Part shown: piece after piece, positions 1 to 6,290 of the stretch
Position numbering within the stretch: the stretch's first letter is position 1
Layout: each line of letters opens with the position of its first letter
Assembly: GCA_964641965.1 (NCBI GenBank)
Contig: CAZXLD010000089.1
Location: 1-9,117, forward strand
Direction: 5' to 3'
DNA from: JAJDFU01 sp964641965
GTDB lineage: Bacteria > Bacteroidota > Bacteroidia > Chitinophagales > Saprospiraceae
DNA length: 9,117 nucleotides
Position numbers and translations under genes: made by a program
The notes under the pieces: model-generated
The model's database searches: none
What the model was told of the DNA's origin: nothing
Seen by the model: only the letters and a program-made list of their open reading frames with translations

Positions 1-30
1 CAGATGGTGTACGTCCCTGATATAGGTTGT

Positions 31-135
31 CCGTCTACCGTGCATCGTCCACCGTCTACCGTCTACCGTCCACCGTCTACCGTCTACCGTCCACCGTCTA
101 CCGTGCACCGTCTACCGTGCACCATCCATCGCGCA
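31..135. repeat. Tandem heptamer array, about 15 units of CCGTCTA-type sequence
   Basis: Reading in steps of seven from position 31 gives fifteen consecutive units with no insertions. Six or more are CCGTCTA; the others are mostly CCGTGCA or CCGTCCA. The variation is concentrated at the fifth and sixth bases of the unit. The last two units (122-128 CCATCCA and 129-135 TCGCGCA) are decayed, as is the unit at 45-51 (TCGTCCA). A seven-base period cannot encode a simple peptide repeat, and no gene crosses it, so it is an intergenic minisatellite-like tract. It ends about 140 bases before the first gene. Its role is unknown; the left neighbour lies outside the window. Confidence 0.95.
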
Positions 136-249
136 GCGCGTATTCAAAACATTTAACCAATACTTACAGATTTAAATACATTATTCAAACCAGCCATTGA
201 TAAATCCCTTTTTACGTGTCGATTGCAAGCTCCTTATAAAATAAGCTGC

Positions 250-257
250 TATATTTA
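250..257 (+). promoter_or_regulatory. Possible Bacteroidota-type -7 promoter element (TATATTTA)
   Basis: TATATTTA differs from the Bacteroidota -7 consensus TAnnTTTG only at the last base. It sits about 20 bases before the start codon at 278. A TTG at 223-225 could be a -33 element, but the 24-base spacing is longer than usual, so the assignment is weak. The surrounding 136-277 stretch is AT-rich and shows no gene. Confidence 0.25.
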
Positions 258-277
258 AGCAAACTTAAAGCCTCTAT

Positions 278-808
278 ATGCGTCTGCTGCTGCTTGCGGG
301 CTGCTTACTTGCCCTGACAACCTTACAACTCCAGGCTCAAACCCAAAGAGGAGCCCATTTAGTAGGAGGTCAATTTCAATTAGACAATCTGTTTCGGGAA
401 GGCAACAACTTGTTTACCATTGGCCTGTCTCCAAACTATGGTTTTTTCGTAGCCCGGGATTTACTGATCGGGGCCCGGGTAGATCTCCAATATATCCGTT
501 CTGGTGATACGGACCTGCTGAGCTTTGCCGGACTTCCCATTGTTCGATATTACATCCCAGGCCAAAACCGGGTTCGTTTTTTTATCGGGGCTGCCGTGGG
601 TGGAGGCGTTGTCAGTGTAGAGGGGGATTCTGCAGGTTTGTTTGAATGGGACTTGGGGCCAGGGGTCGACTTTTTTCTCAATCCGCATGTAGCTTTGGAG
701 ACTACCCTTTTCTATGAAGGGATACAGCGCGAAGGAGGAGATTACCTTTCCAGTATTGGATTTCGGGTAGGTTTTCAAATCTTCATTTTTAAATCAGGAG
801 ATGAATGA
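278..808 (+). CDS. Small outer-membrane beta-barrel protein
   Basis: A 176-residue exported protein. Residues 1-20 form a signal peptide (MRLLLL, then a long hydrophobic core, ending LQAQ), with probable cleavage between A20 and Q21. The mature part alternates hydrophobic and polar residues in short strands separated by glycine and asparagine turns, and ends with an aromatic-rich strand (FQIFIF) near the C-terminus. This matches the general OmpW/OmpX-like or PF13505 small-barrel pattern of about 8 strands. Residues 5-9 (LLAGC) resemble a lipobox, but C9 is too close to the N-terminus and lies inside the hydrophobic core, so I favour signal peptidase I. The stop overlaps the next start by four bases (ATGA), indicating coupled translation. 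The specific function is not recognisable; such barrels are often structural or stress-related. Confidence 0.8.
   Translation: MRLLLLAGCLLALTTLQLQAQTQRGAHLVGGQFQLDNLFREGNNLFTIGLSPNYGFFVARDLLIGARVDLQYIRSGDTDLLSFAGLPIVRYYIPGQNRVRFFIGAAVGGGVVSVEGDSAGLFEWDLGPGVDFFLNPHVALETTLFYEGIQREGGDYLSSIGFRVGFQIFIFKSGDE
796..800 (+). promoter_or_regulatory. Shine-Dalgarno AGGAG for the downstream lipoprotein-like gene
   Basis: AGGAG lies inside the end of the barrel gene, four bases before the ATG at 805. It is one of the few clear Shine-Dalgarno sequences in the window. It supports the overlapping ATGA start rather than a start further downstream. Confidence 0.55.
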
Positions 809-1203
809 AATTAGCCATTTCCTTGGCCCTGGCATTATTTTGTACAGCCTGTTTTGACAACACCTGTTGCTACGGACCCCCGGCCATTTTCGATGTGTAT
901 ACCTATCCGGGTGGACAAGGGACCACATTTGTGGAAGGCGCTGTTGAGGTGATCGTAAATCCCGATGGATTTTATGTGCCCGGCCAATTCTACGATATTA
1001 GGCTAGTTGGCTTTGGCACAGTTCCACTACCGCCGGGACCAAATCAACGGGTGTTATACCGGTTTTTACGACCAGGCACTTATCGGTTAATCTGTTTTGT
1101 AAGTTGTTATGACTTCTACGACCCCTTTTGCTTTAGCAATCGGTACGAAATTATTATTGACGTTTTCCCGGATAGGACCACCCGGGTAGACTTCCGGCCT
1201 TAA
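805..1203 (+). CDS. Cysteine-rich putative lipoprotein, function unknown
   Basis: A 132-residue protein. A hydrophobic segment (residues 3-12) is followed by C13-T-A-C16, so C16 may be the lipidated cysteine. The -3 position is Cys rather than the usual Leu, so the lipobox is imperfect. The mature part holds five further cysteines: C21 and C22 near the N-terminus, and C97, C101 and C109 in a tyrosine- and phenylalanine-rich segment. The rest alternates beta-strand-like stretches with proline and glycine turns, including a PGTYRL-type segment common in Ig-like or beta-sandwich folds. I do not recognise a family. It is translationally coupled to the preceding beta-barrel gene, so the two products probably act together in the envelope. 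It is the last gene before the FNR-type box at 1219. Confidence 0.7.
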   Translation: MKLAISLALALFCTACFDNTCCYGPPAIFDVYTYPGGQGTTFVEGAVEVIVNPDGFYVPGQFYDIRLVGFGTVPLPPGPNQRVLYRFLRPGTYRLICFVSCYDFYDPFCFSNRYEIIIDVFPDRTTRVDFRP

Positions 1204-1218
1204 CCCCCTTTGGCAGGA

Positions 1219-1232
1219 TTGATAAAGATCAA
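1219..1232. promoter_or_regulatory. Perfect FNR/ANR-type operator (TTGAT-N4-ATCAA)
   Basis: TTGATAAAGATCAA matches all ten specified bases of the Crp/Fnr-superfamily FNR consensus TTGATNNNNATCAA. It starts 16 bases after the stop of the lipoprotein-like gene. It is 315 bases before the USP start at 1548 and about 83 bases upstream of a start site inferred from the TATATTTA at 1295-1302. A related 9/10 box precedes the second USP gene. The regulator is not encoded in the window, so the assignment rests on motif match and repetition at both USP units. Confidence 0.65.
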
Positions 1233-1294
1233 TATTTTTTAAGCATTTCGATGTTGGCCCCAATTCTGATTTTATTTTATCTTTTTGCTGTATC

Positions 1295-1302
1295 TATATT
1301 TA
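1295..1302 (+). promoter_or_regulatory. Possible -7 promoter element for the USP-CHAD-cbpA unit
   Basis: TATATTTA is one base off TAnnTTTG and identical to the element at 250-257. A TTTA at 1271-1274 lies 20 bases upstream, in the place of a -33 TTTG, and is also one base off. The two weak halves suit an activator-dependent promoter, but AT-rich sequence can produce such matches by chance. Confidence 0.3.
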
Positions 1303-1351
1303 GAGGGACTTTAGATCGAACTTGCAGGAAGAAGCCTTTTTAGGTATGCGT

Positions 1352-1380
1352 ACTCAATTCTGAATCAAAATCAATTGAGT
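1352..1380. repeat. 8-base inverted repeat ACTCAATT / AATTGAGT
   Basis: ACTCAATT at 1352-1359 and AATTGAGT at 1373-1380 are perfect reverse complements around a 13-base spacer. This could be a stem in the USP leader RNA or a dyad for a regulator. No T run follows within a few bases, so it is not a typical terminator. Confidence 0.6.
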
Positions 1381-1547
1381 CTCTCTTAAAAAGTGTATTC
1401 TAACTTTTCTATTCAATCCAGATCCATACCATCGGGTTGGATAGCAAGGCACAAAGATGCCTCCTCCTACAAGGCAATCTGATGTCCTAATCAGCACCGT
1501 ATCCCAACCGATTGTTATTCTATCAATGATGAAAACAGAATTACAAT

Positions 1548-2438
1548 ATGCACATTAGCTTCAACAGAGCGATGGTAGCACTTGACCTTAGCTCCATGGA
1601 TAAAGAGCTCATTCGGTATGTTTCCGAAAGTTATTCTCGGTTGGGAATAGAGGAAGTCTACTTTGTTCACATCATGCCAGATTTTGCTGCCCCAGGTAAG
1701 GAGGACCCCAGATTCAAAAAACTCTTTAACCCGGAAGAGCCTCTGGATGAAATGGTTCGAAAGCGGATTAAAACCCAGATCGAAGAAATCCTGGATAACC
1801 AGGATGACTTCAAATGGACAATCGAAGTAATAGAAGGAAAACCCTACCAAAAATTAATGCATTGGCTGGAGGTGAAAAAGATCGATTTGTTACTGTTAGG
1901 CAAAAAGCCAACCTCTGAAGGCAGTGGTATTACGGCTAAAAGAGTTGCTAGACATGCCGATTGCCATGTACTGCTAACTGCACCTCGGGCTCGAGGACAT
2001 TGGCGCACCCTTCTGGTACCCATTGATTTTTCTTCGTATTCGGAAAAATCGATGGCCTTTGCACTGGAAGCGCGCAAAGCAGACCCTGATTTAATCGTAA
2101 ACGGGCTATATGTCATTGAAATGCCAATGGAGGATTACTACTACTCTTCCAATTCTTATTCAGGCTACCGCCCCGTCCTTCGAGAGTCGGCTGAAGAAGC
2201 CTACCGCGTTTTTGTAGAGAAACATAAGTTTCCTAAAGAAAACATAGAGATGGAATTCTTGGAAAATGAGTACGGAAATATTTCCGGACATATTTCATCC
2301 TACGCCAAAGAGCATACCCCAGATTTGATCGTAATAGGAGCACAAGGACATTCTGCAATTGACAGATTCCTGTTTGGAAGCGTAACTGAAAAATTGGTTG
2401 AAAAAATCCAAAGTTTATCTATGCTCCTCATCCGTTAA
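1548..2438 (+). CDS. Tandem-domain universal stress protein (ATP motif in C-terminal domain)
   Basis: A 296-residue protein made of two USP (UspA-fold) domains, roughly 4-146 and 151-296. The second domain begins RTLLVPIDFS, with the conserved D160, and ends with the full nucleotide motif G-2X-G-9X-G-S: G264, G267, G277, S278. This predicts ATP binding. The first domain keeps D13 in ALDLS but its motif region around 118-131 (LGKKPTSEGSG) lacks the glycine spacing, so it probably does not bind ATP. Such proteins are cytosolic and support survival of starvation, oxygen limitation or oxidative stress. The gene heads a closely spaced run of six genes; the next starts 18 bases after its stop. The start has no Shine-Dalgarno. 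An FNR-type box lies far upstream at 1219-1232. Confidence 0.92.
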   Translation: MHISFNRAMVALDLSSMDKELIRYVSESYSRLGIEEVYFVHIMPDFAAPGKEDPRFKKLFNPEEPLDEMVRKRIKTQIEEILDNQDDFKWTIEVIEGKPYQKLMHWLEVKKIDLLLLGKKPTSEGSGITAKRVARHADCHVLLTAPRARGHWRTLLVPIDFSSYSEKSMAFALEARKADPDLIVNGLYVIEMPMEDYYYSSNSYSGYRPVLRESAEEAYRVFVEKHKFPKENIEMEFLENEYGNISGHISSYAKEHTPDLIVIGAQGHSAIDRFLFGSVTEKLVEKIQSLSMLLIR

Positions 2439-2456
2439 CCTCCCAAATCCAAGCGT

Positions 2457-3365
2457 ATGATAGCCACGTTTGAGCAGTATTACGACGAATTGAAAAAAGC
2501 ATTTCACAAGCTTTTCTATGAAATGCTTTACGACTGTCAGCCTGAAACGATCCATCAATTCCGGTTAAACCTGAAGCGGCAATTGGGATTCTTTAGGCTC
2601 CTGGAAATCCTACAACCCGATTTCCAGGCAGATGAGTCGTTTAGCGGCTTTTCATCCCTTTATAAAATGGCGGGGAAGGTGAGAGATGTTCAGGTTGAGA
2701 AATCTGTGGTTTTGCAAGACGAAAAAGAATTGTTGATGAAGAAATCTTTTTCTAAATGGTTAACGGACAAGGAAATCTACTTCCAACAAGAGCTTAGGCA
2801 AATGGGAGCTCTTGCCTCGCTTGCTCCGATCCATACCGTAGAAGTCGAAGTGTCTGAACGACTGCGTAAAATGACCCCGGAATTGCTGGAACACAAGCTC
2901 CCTGCCTATTTTAAGCATAGGATTAGCTCTCTTAAACGACAGTTAAAAAAACAAAAGCGGATTTCCCTGCACGACCTCCGAAGAGGGGTCAAGGAATTGT
3001 ATTACAACCTTCAATTGCTGCAGCGACTATCGGGGAAGAAGGCGCTTCCCAAGCCGACATTAAACGCTCTAGACCGATGGCAGGAACTGCTTGGTCGGTG
3101 GCATGATTACGATTTTATTCTAAGCCGCATTCGCACAAAAAAAGAGCCCTGCCCTGGTGTGGTGCGCAAACAATACCAGACCAGGCTTTCCTTTTTTGTA
3201 AAGGAAATAAGTCGGCAAAGCCCCCGTTTGGCAAAGCTTTTAGACCAAATACAACGGGACTTAAAGGACTTTTGGCCTAATTTGACAGTTGTCCAGGAAT
3301 CCGGTCGAATCGTGGACTTAAAAGGTTCATTTCAGCAAAAGAATATGCGAGAGGGTTATCTTTAG
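2457..3365 (+). CDS. CHAD-domain protein (likely polyphosphate-binding)
   Basis: A 302-residue, mostly helical and strongly basic protein with the two-fold pattern of the CHAD (conserved histidine alpha-helical domain) family. The first half carries H33 in IHQFRLNLKR, with R36, K40 and R41. It is followed by KVRDVQVE (74-81). The second half repeats this with H172 in LHDLRRGVKE (R175, R176, K179) and QELLGRWHDYDF (209-220). In the family these histidines and basic residues line a positive pore, and several members bind inorganic polyphosphate. Many CHAD proteins are fused to or sit beside CYTH-type triphosphatases; none is present here. The neighbours are a USP gene 18 bases upstream and the cbpA-like gene 6 bases downstream, so it is probably co-transcribed with stress proteins. 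The polyphosphate role is inferred from the family. Confidence 0.88.
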   Translation: MIATFEQYYDELKKAFHKLFYEMLYDCQPETIHQFRLNLKRQLGFFRLLEILQPDFQADESFSGFSSLYKMAGKVRDVQVEKSVVLQDEKELLMKKSFSKWLTDKEIYFQQELRQMGALASLAPIHTVEVEVSERLRKMTPELLEHKLPAYFKHRISSLKRQLKKQKRISLHDLRRGVKELYYNLQLLQRLSGKKALPKPTLNALDRWQELLGRWHDYDFILSRIRTKKEPCPGVVRKQYQTRLSFFVKEISRQSPRLAKLLDQIQRDLKDFWPNLTVVQESGRIVDLKGSFQQKNMREGYL

Positions 3366-3371
3366 GCCACC

Positions 3372-4292
3372 ATGGATTTCATTGATTATTATCAAGTATT
3401 GGGCGTTGCCAAAACTGCTTCCGAAGAGGAAATCAAAAAAGCCTATCGCAAATTGGCTAGAAAGCATCATCCGGATGTCAACCCGGGCGATTCACAGGCA
3501 GAGCAAAAATTCAAACAGCTCAATGAAGCCCACGAAGTGTTGAGTGATCCGGAGAAGCGCAAAAAATATGACCAATACGGTAAGGATTGGGAACATGCAG
3601 AGGCCTTTGAGGAAGCTAAAAAAAGGCAACAGCAAAGTGGAGGTGGGGGACAGTATGGCGGTTTTACGTATTCCGGCGATGCTGATTTTTCCGACTTTTT
3701 CCGGGAATATTTTGGATCGGGTGATCCGTTTACCAGCCGGGGAGGTGGTTTTCGTGAACGGTCGTATCGTTCGTTTAAAGGTCAGAATTACGAGGCTGAG
3801 TTACATCTTTCTCTGTTGGATGTACTGGAAGATCGTCAGCAGGTGCTCACCGTCAATGGAAAAAATATCCGACTCACTATCCCAGCAGGTGTTAAAGACA
3901 AGCAGACGATTCGGATAAAAGGTCAGGGAGGGCCTGGACTGGAAGGCGGGCCTTCTGGGGATTTGTTGCTCACCTTTCGTATTTCTGAGCCGACAGGTAT
4001 TCAAAGACAAGGGGACGACCTGTATATTGACCAGGAAATTGACCTGTTTACGGCTATTCTAGGTGGTTCGATAGAAGTCAACACCCTACAGGGTAAAGTG
4101 AAGATGAAAATACCAGCCGGGACCTCAGGTGGCAGAACCCTTCGCTTAAAAGGAAAAGGTATGCCCGTTTACAAGCAGAAAGATACCTTCGGCAATCTGT
4201 ACTTGAATTTGACTGTAAAGATTCCTACTGATATCTCAGACGCAGAAAAAAAATTGGTTCAGGAATGGGCTGATCTAAGAAATAAACGTTAA
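3372..4292 (+). CDS. cbpA: CbpA-type DnaJ co-chaperone
   Basis: A 306-residue Hsp40 of class B architecture, the same length as E. coli CbpA. An N-terminal J domain (about 5-70) contains the HPD tripeptide at 33-35 needed to stimulate DnaK, and the EEEIKKAYRKLARKHHPD helix pattern. A short glycine- and phenylalanine-rich linker (about 88-125) follows, then two beta-rich substrate-binding domains. The last carries the typical LGGSIEVNTLQG and KIPAGTSGGRTLRLKGKG motifs. There is no CxxCxGxG zinc-finger block, which separates it from DnaJ proper. In E. coli CbpA also binds curved DNA and is checked by CbpM; a CbpM-like gene starts 13 bases after this stop, which strongly supports the assignment. 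It starts 6 bases after the CHAD gene. Confidence 0.93.
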   Translation: MDFIDYYQVLGVAKTASEEEIKKAYRKLARKHHPDVNPGDSQAEQKFKQLNEAHEVLSDPEKRKKYDQYGKDWEHAEAFEEAKKRQQQSGGGGQYGGFTYSGDADFSDFFREYFGSGDPFTSRGGGFRERSYRSFKGQNYEAELHLSLLDVLEDRQQVLTVNGKNIRLTIPAGVKDKQTIRIKGQGGPGLEGGPSGDLLLTFRISEPTGIQRQGDDLYIDQEIDLFTAILGGSIEVNTLQGKVKMKIPAGTSGGRTLRLKGKGMPVYKQKDTFGNLYLNLTVKIPTDISDAEKKLVQEWADLRNKR

Positions 4293-4305
4293 TTCTCATT
4301 GACCC

Positions 4306-4587
4306 ATGGCAGAAATTACCTACATCACCATCAAGAAGTTTTGTGAATTTCACGAAGTAGAATATCGATGGTTACAGGAAATTATTGAACACGGGCTTTT
4401 CACACCATTTCATCAGGACGGACAAGCGTATATTCCTGAAGAAGACCTTTCCCGACTTGAAACCATGTTGAGACTTCGGGTTCAGTTGGATATTAATCCC
4501 GCAGGCATTGAAACTATCATGCATATGCGAAGTACGATTCAGCAGCTTCAAATCAGGTTAAGGGAACTAGAAGCCCAACTCAAATGA
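4306..4587 (+). CDS. cbpM: CbpM-type chaperone modulator, MerR-like
   Basis: A 93-residue protein close to the size of E. coli CbpM (about 101). The N-terminal half (about 5-50) has a MerR-like helix-turn-helix pattern: ITIKKFCEFHEVEYRWLQEI, then GLFTP and YIPEEDLSRLE. The C-terminal half (about 55-93) is an amphipathic helix with heptad-like leucines (IQQLQIRLRELEAQL), probably a coiled coil. CbpM proteins bind the J domain of CbpA and block both its co-chaperone and DNA-binding activity. Position directly after cbpA, the size and the fold pattern agree. A DNA-binding regulator role cannot be excluded, but a chaperone-modulator role is more likely in this context. Confidence 0.88.
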   Translation: MAEITYITIKKFCEFHEVEYRWLQEIIEHGLFTPFHQDGQAYIPEEDLSRLETMLRLRVQLDINPAGIETIMHMRSTIQQLQIRLRELEAQLK

Positions 4588-4616
4588 CACCCCCTGACAA
4601 GCACTATTCTACCTAA

Positions 4617-5144
4617 ATGACAAATCAATCAAGTTCGCCTTCCTCCTTGCTGGTTTTAATTTCCGGCTTGCCCGGCTCCGGAAAAACTACTTTTGCGCAA
4701 GCCTTGGCCGAAAGGCTTCATGCAGAACACGTAAATACAGATATCATCCGCCATCAAACTGGCTTGCTTGGCAAATATGACCTTCCTACCAAACACAAGA
4801 TTTATTTTGTGCTGCACGAACGGACCCGAAAAGGACTTCAAGAGGGAAAGGTCGTATTGGTGGATGCCACCTTTTACAAGGGCGAACTTCGATCTCCTTT
4901 TTATCAAATGGCTCGTGAGCTGAATTGCCCGGTTAAATTGATCCACCTGGAAGCCGATGAAAAAGCCATTGAGCTCCGTATGCAAAAGGAAAGAGCTTAT
5001 TCAGAGGCTGACTTTGACGTGTATACCAAAATACGAGCCCAGTACGAGCCCATTCAAGAGCCTTACCTCCAACTACAAACCGATCAATTAGGTCTGAAGG
5101 TGATGGTCGAGGAAGCGGTCGAATACCTTAATGTGCTCGTATGA
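4617..5144 (+). CDS. P-loop kinase-like ATPase, COG0645-type
   Basis: A 175-residue cytosolic protein with a Walker A motif G17-LPGSGKTT25 right after the first beta strand (LLVLISG). A likely second-strand acidic motif is VVLVDATF (about 80-88). The pattern HVNTDIIRHQTGL after the P-loop and the downstream LEADEKAIELRMQKER (a lid-like arginine region) resemble the zeta-toxin/gluconate-kinase group of small-molecule kinases. It is the arrangement seen in the ATP-binding half of bifunctional phosphotransferase/ATP-binding proteins (COG0645). The substrate is unknown. It lies 29 bases after cbpM and overlaps the following phosphotransferase gene by four bases (ATGA), so the two products are probably made together and may form a complex. 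It is short for a toxin and no antitoxin gene is visible. Confidence 0.85.
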   Translation: MTNQSSSPSSLLVLISGLPGSGKTTFAQALAERLHAEHVNTDIIRHQTGLLGKYDLPTKHKIYFVLHERTRKGLQEGKVVLVDATFYKGELRSPFYQMARELNCPVKLIHLEADEKAIELRMQKERAYSEADFDVYTKIRAQYEPIQEPYLQLQTDQLGLKVMVEEAVEYLNVLV

Positions 5145-6169
5145 CACGGACACAGGTCCAACTTATGCTGGATAAGGGAAGCCTACCGGGGCAAGGTCAG
5201 GATCCTAAACTGTTGGAAACACATATTTCCTGGGTCCTCTTGAGCGGATCCTATGCCATCAAGATTAAACGTCCAGTCCACTTTTCCTTTCTTGATTTTT
5301 CAACCATCGAAGCTCGAAAAAAGTATCTCGATGAGGAATTAAGGCTCAACCGCCGCTTAGCTCCCTCTATTTATTTGGAAATTTTACCCATATGGAAGCT
5401 TCCTTCCGGCACATTTGTAATCCAAAAAGAAGCACCAATTGAAGGCCATCTTGAAGATCATTGCCTCTTGATGCAACGGCTCGATAGCCATCGGCAGATG
5501 GATGTGCTGCTAAACAATGGGCAAGTAACACCTACTCAGATTCAGCAATTAGCCGAGGCAATGGCAAAATTCCACCAAAAGGCAATCCCCATCTTTCAAG
5601 GAAACCAGGCACAAAGACAATACGATCTGTATCAAGACCTGGCTGGAGTGATTCCCAAGATCCGTTCTTTTGCCGGACAGGAAGTTGGGCAGGCACTAGA
5701 TAAATCTATTCCTTTTGTTAAGGAGTTTCTGGATCGGCGAGCAGATCGTCTCGCTGAGCGAGAGGCAAAAGGCTGGGTGATTGATGGGCATGGCGACTTA
5801 CATGCCGGCAATATTTTTCTCTTAGAAGAACCCGTTATTTTCGACTGTATTGAGTTCAATCCAGAAATGCGCCATCTGGATATACTCAGCGAACTCGGTT
5901 TTTTCCTGATGGATCTGGATTACCACGAGTATTCACAGTTGGGCCAACTCTTCTTAACTACCTATCAAGCGCACCTCCCGGTTATTGAAACTAAAGCAGA
6001 TGAGGAACTTTTATTGTATTTTAAAATGTATCGAGCTAATGTAAGATTGAAGGTGGGTGCTTTACGGTGGGAATCATCCAAGGCAAATCCGTCCCTAACA
6101 GAACAGCTCCTTCGTTTTTCCACGCTACTAATCACTTACCTGAACAGACTAAAGGAGGAAGCCAACTAA
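5141..6169 (+). CDS. Aminoglycoside-phosphotransferase-fold kinase, COG2187-type
   Basis: A 342-residue protein of the APH/choline-kinase fold. The N-terminal lobe includes GSYAIKIKRP (36-45) with likely ATP-contacting lysines K41 and K43. The catalytic loop is H217-GDLHAGN224 (Brenner-type HxDxxxxN, with D219 as catalytic base and N224 a metal ligand). The DFG-equivalent aspartate is D235 in VIFDCIEFN. The segment RHLDILSELGFFLMDLD after it is typical of COG2187. Despite the family name, these chromosomal members are not known resistance genes. They are usually annotated only by fold, and the substrate is unknown. The start overlaps the P-loop gene's stop by four bases, and the pair looks like split halves of a protein commonly fused as COG2187-COG0645. 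This is the last gene of the first unit. Confidence 0.87.
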   Translation: MTRTQVQLMLDKGSLPGQGQDPKLLETHISWVLLSGSYAIKIKRPVHFSFLDFSTIEARKKYLDEELRLNRRLAPSIYLEILPIWKLPSGTFVIQKEAPIEGHLEDHCLLMQRLDSHRQMDVLLNNGQVTPTQIQQLAEAMAKFHQKAIPIFQGNQAQRQYDLYQDLAGVIPKIRSFAGQEVGQALDKSIPFVKEFLDRRADRLAEREAKGWVIDGHGDLHAGNIFLLEEPVIFDCIEFNPEMRHLDILSELGFFLMDLDYHEYSQLGQLFLTTYQAHLPVIETKADEELLLYFKMYRANVRLKVGALRWESSKANPSLTEQLLRFSTLLITYLNRLKEEAN

Positions 6170-6172
6170 AAA

Positions 6173-6192
6173 GAGCACCCTTTCGGATGCTC
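6173..6192 (-). terminator. Hairpin with a minus-strand T run; possible transcript end
   Basis: GAGCACCC and GGATGCTC pair with one C/A mismatch around a TTTC loop. On the minus strand the stem closes a GAAA loop and is followed by TTTTT, the shape of a rho-independent terminator for leftward transcription. On the plus strand the A run precedes the stem and no T run follows. It therefore looks a poor terminator for the upstream kinase operon, although it lies just 3 bases after its stop. No leftward gene is visible nearby. Confidence 0.45.
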
Positions 6193-6220
6193 CCAACAGC
6201 ATATTCCCTTTAAAAATCAC

Positions 6221-6257
6221 CTGAAAGAAATGGTCGCTCATGCGAGCCATCTTTCAG
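6221..6257. repeat. Long imperfect hairpin after the kinase operon
   Basis: CTGAAAG (6221-6227) pairs with CTTTCAG (6251-6257). Inside, ATGG (6230-6233) pairs with CCAT (6247-6250), and CGC (6235-6237) pairs with GCG (6242-6244) around a TCAT loop, with a small bulge and an internal loop. A 10-base perfect palindrome CTAAATTTAG follows at 6260-6269. The hairpin may protect or end the upstream transcript, although no T run follows. Confidence 0.6.
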
Positions 6258-6290
6258 TCCTAAATTTAGATCACCAGGCTTTTGATCGCA

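Larger units (their letters stand above)
1204..1547. other. 344-base regulatory gap before the first USP operon
   Basis: I see no convincing gene here. From left to right it holds an FNR-type palindrome (1219-1232), a TATATTTA possible -7 element (1295-1302), an 8-base inverted repeat (1352-1380) and two 5-base-stem hairpins (1447-1462 and 1479-1494). If transcription starts just after the possible -7 element, the USP message would have an untranslated leader of about 240 bases. No clear rho-independent terminator for the upstream pair is visible; the T run at 1235-1240 is not preceded by a strong GC stem. Confidence 0.6.

Noticed and set aside
31..135. CRISPR-like repeat array
   Set aside because: The units are contiguous heptamers with no unique spacers, and no cas gene is present.
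1526..1558. A ten-codon reading frame (starting MMKTEL) overlapping the first USP start
   Set aside because: It has no ribosome binding site and no regulatory amino-acid run. A frame this short arises easily by chance, so I do not call it an upstream regulatory ORF.
3365..3374. GCCACCATGG at the cbpA-like start matches the vertebrate Kozak consensus
   Set aside because: The surrounding genes are plainly bacterial and coupled in an operon; the match is chance, and it is not evidence for a vector or eukaryotic origin.
4617..5144. Zeta-type toxin of a toxin-antitoxin pair
   Set aside because: The P-loop fold is similar, but there is no antitoxin gene, and the ATGA overlap with a COG2187-type kinase gene fits the split bifunctional protein better.
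5141..6169. Antibiotic (aminoglycoside) resistance gene
   Set aside because: Only the general APH fold and HGDLHAGN loop are present. The family context is chromosomal and of unknown substrate, with no resistance cassette features.
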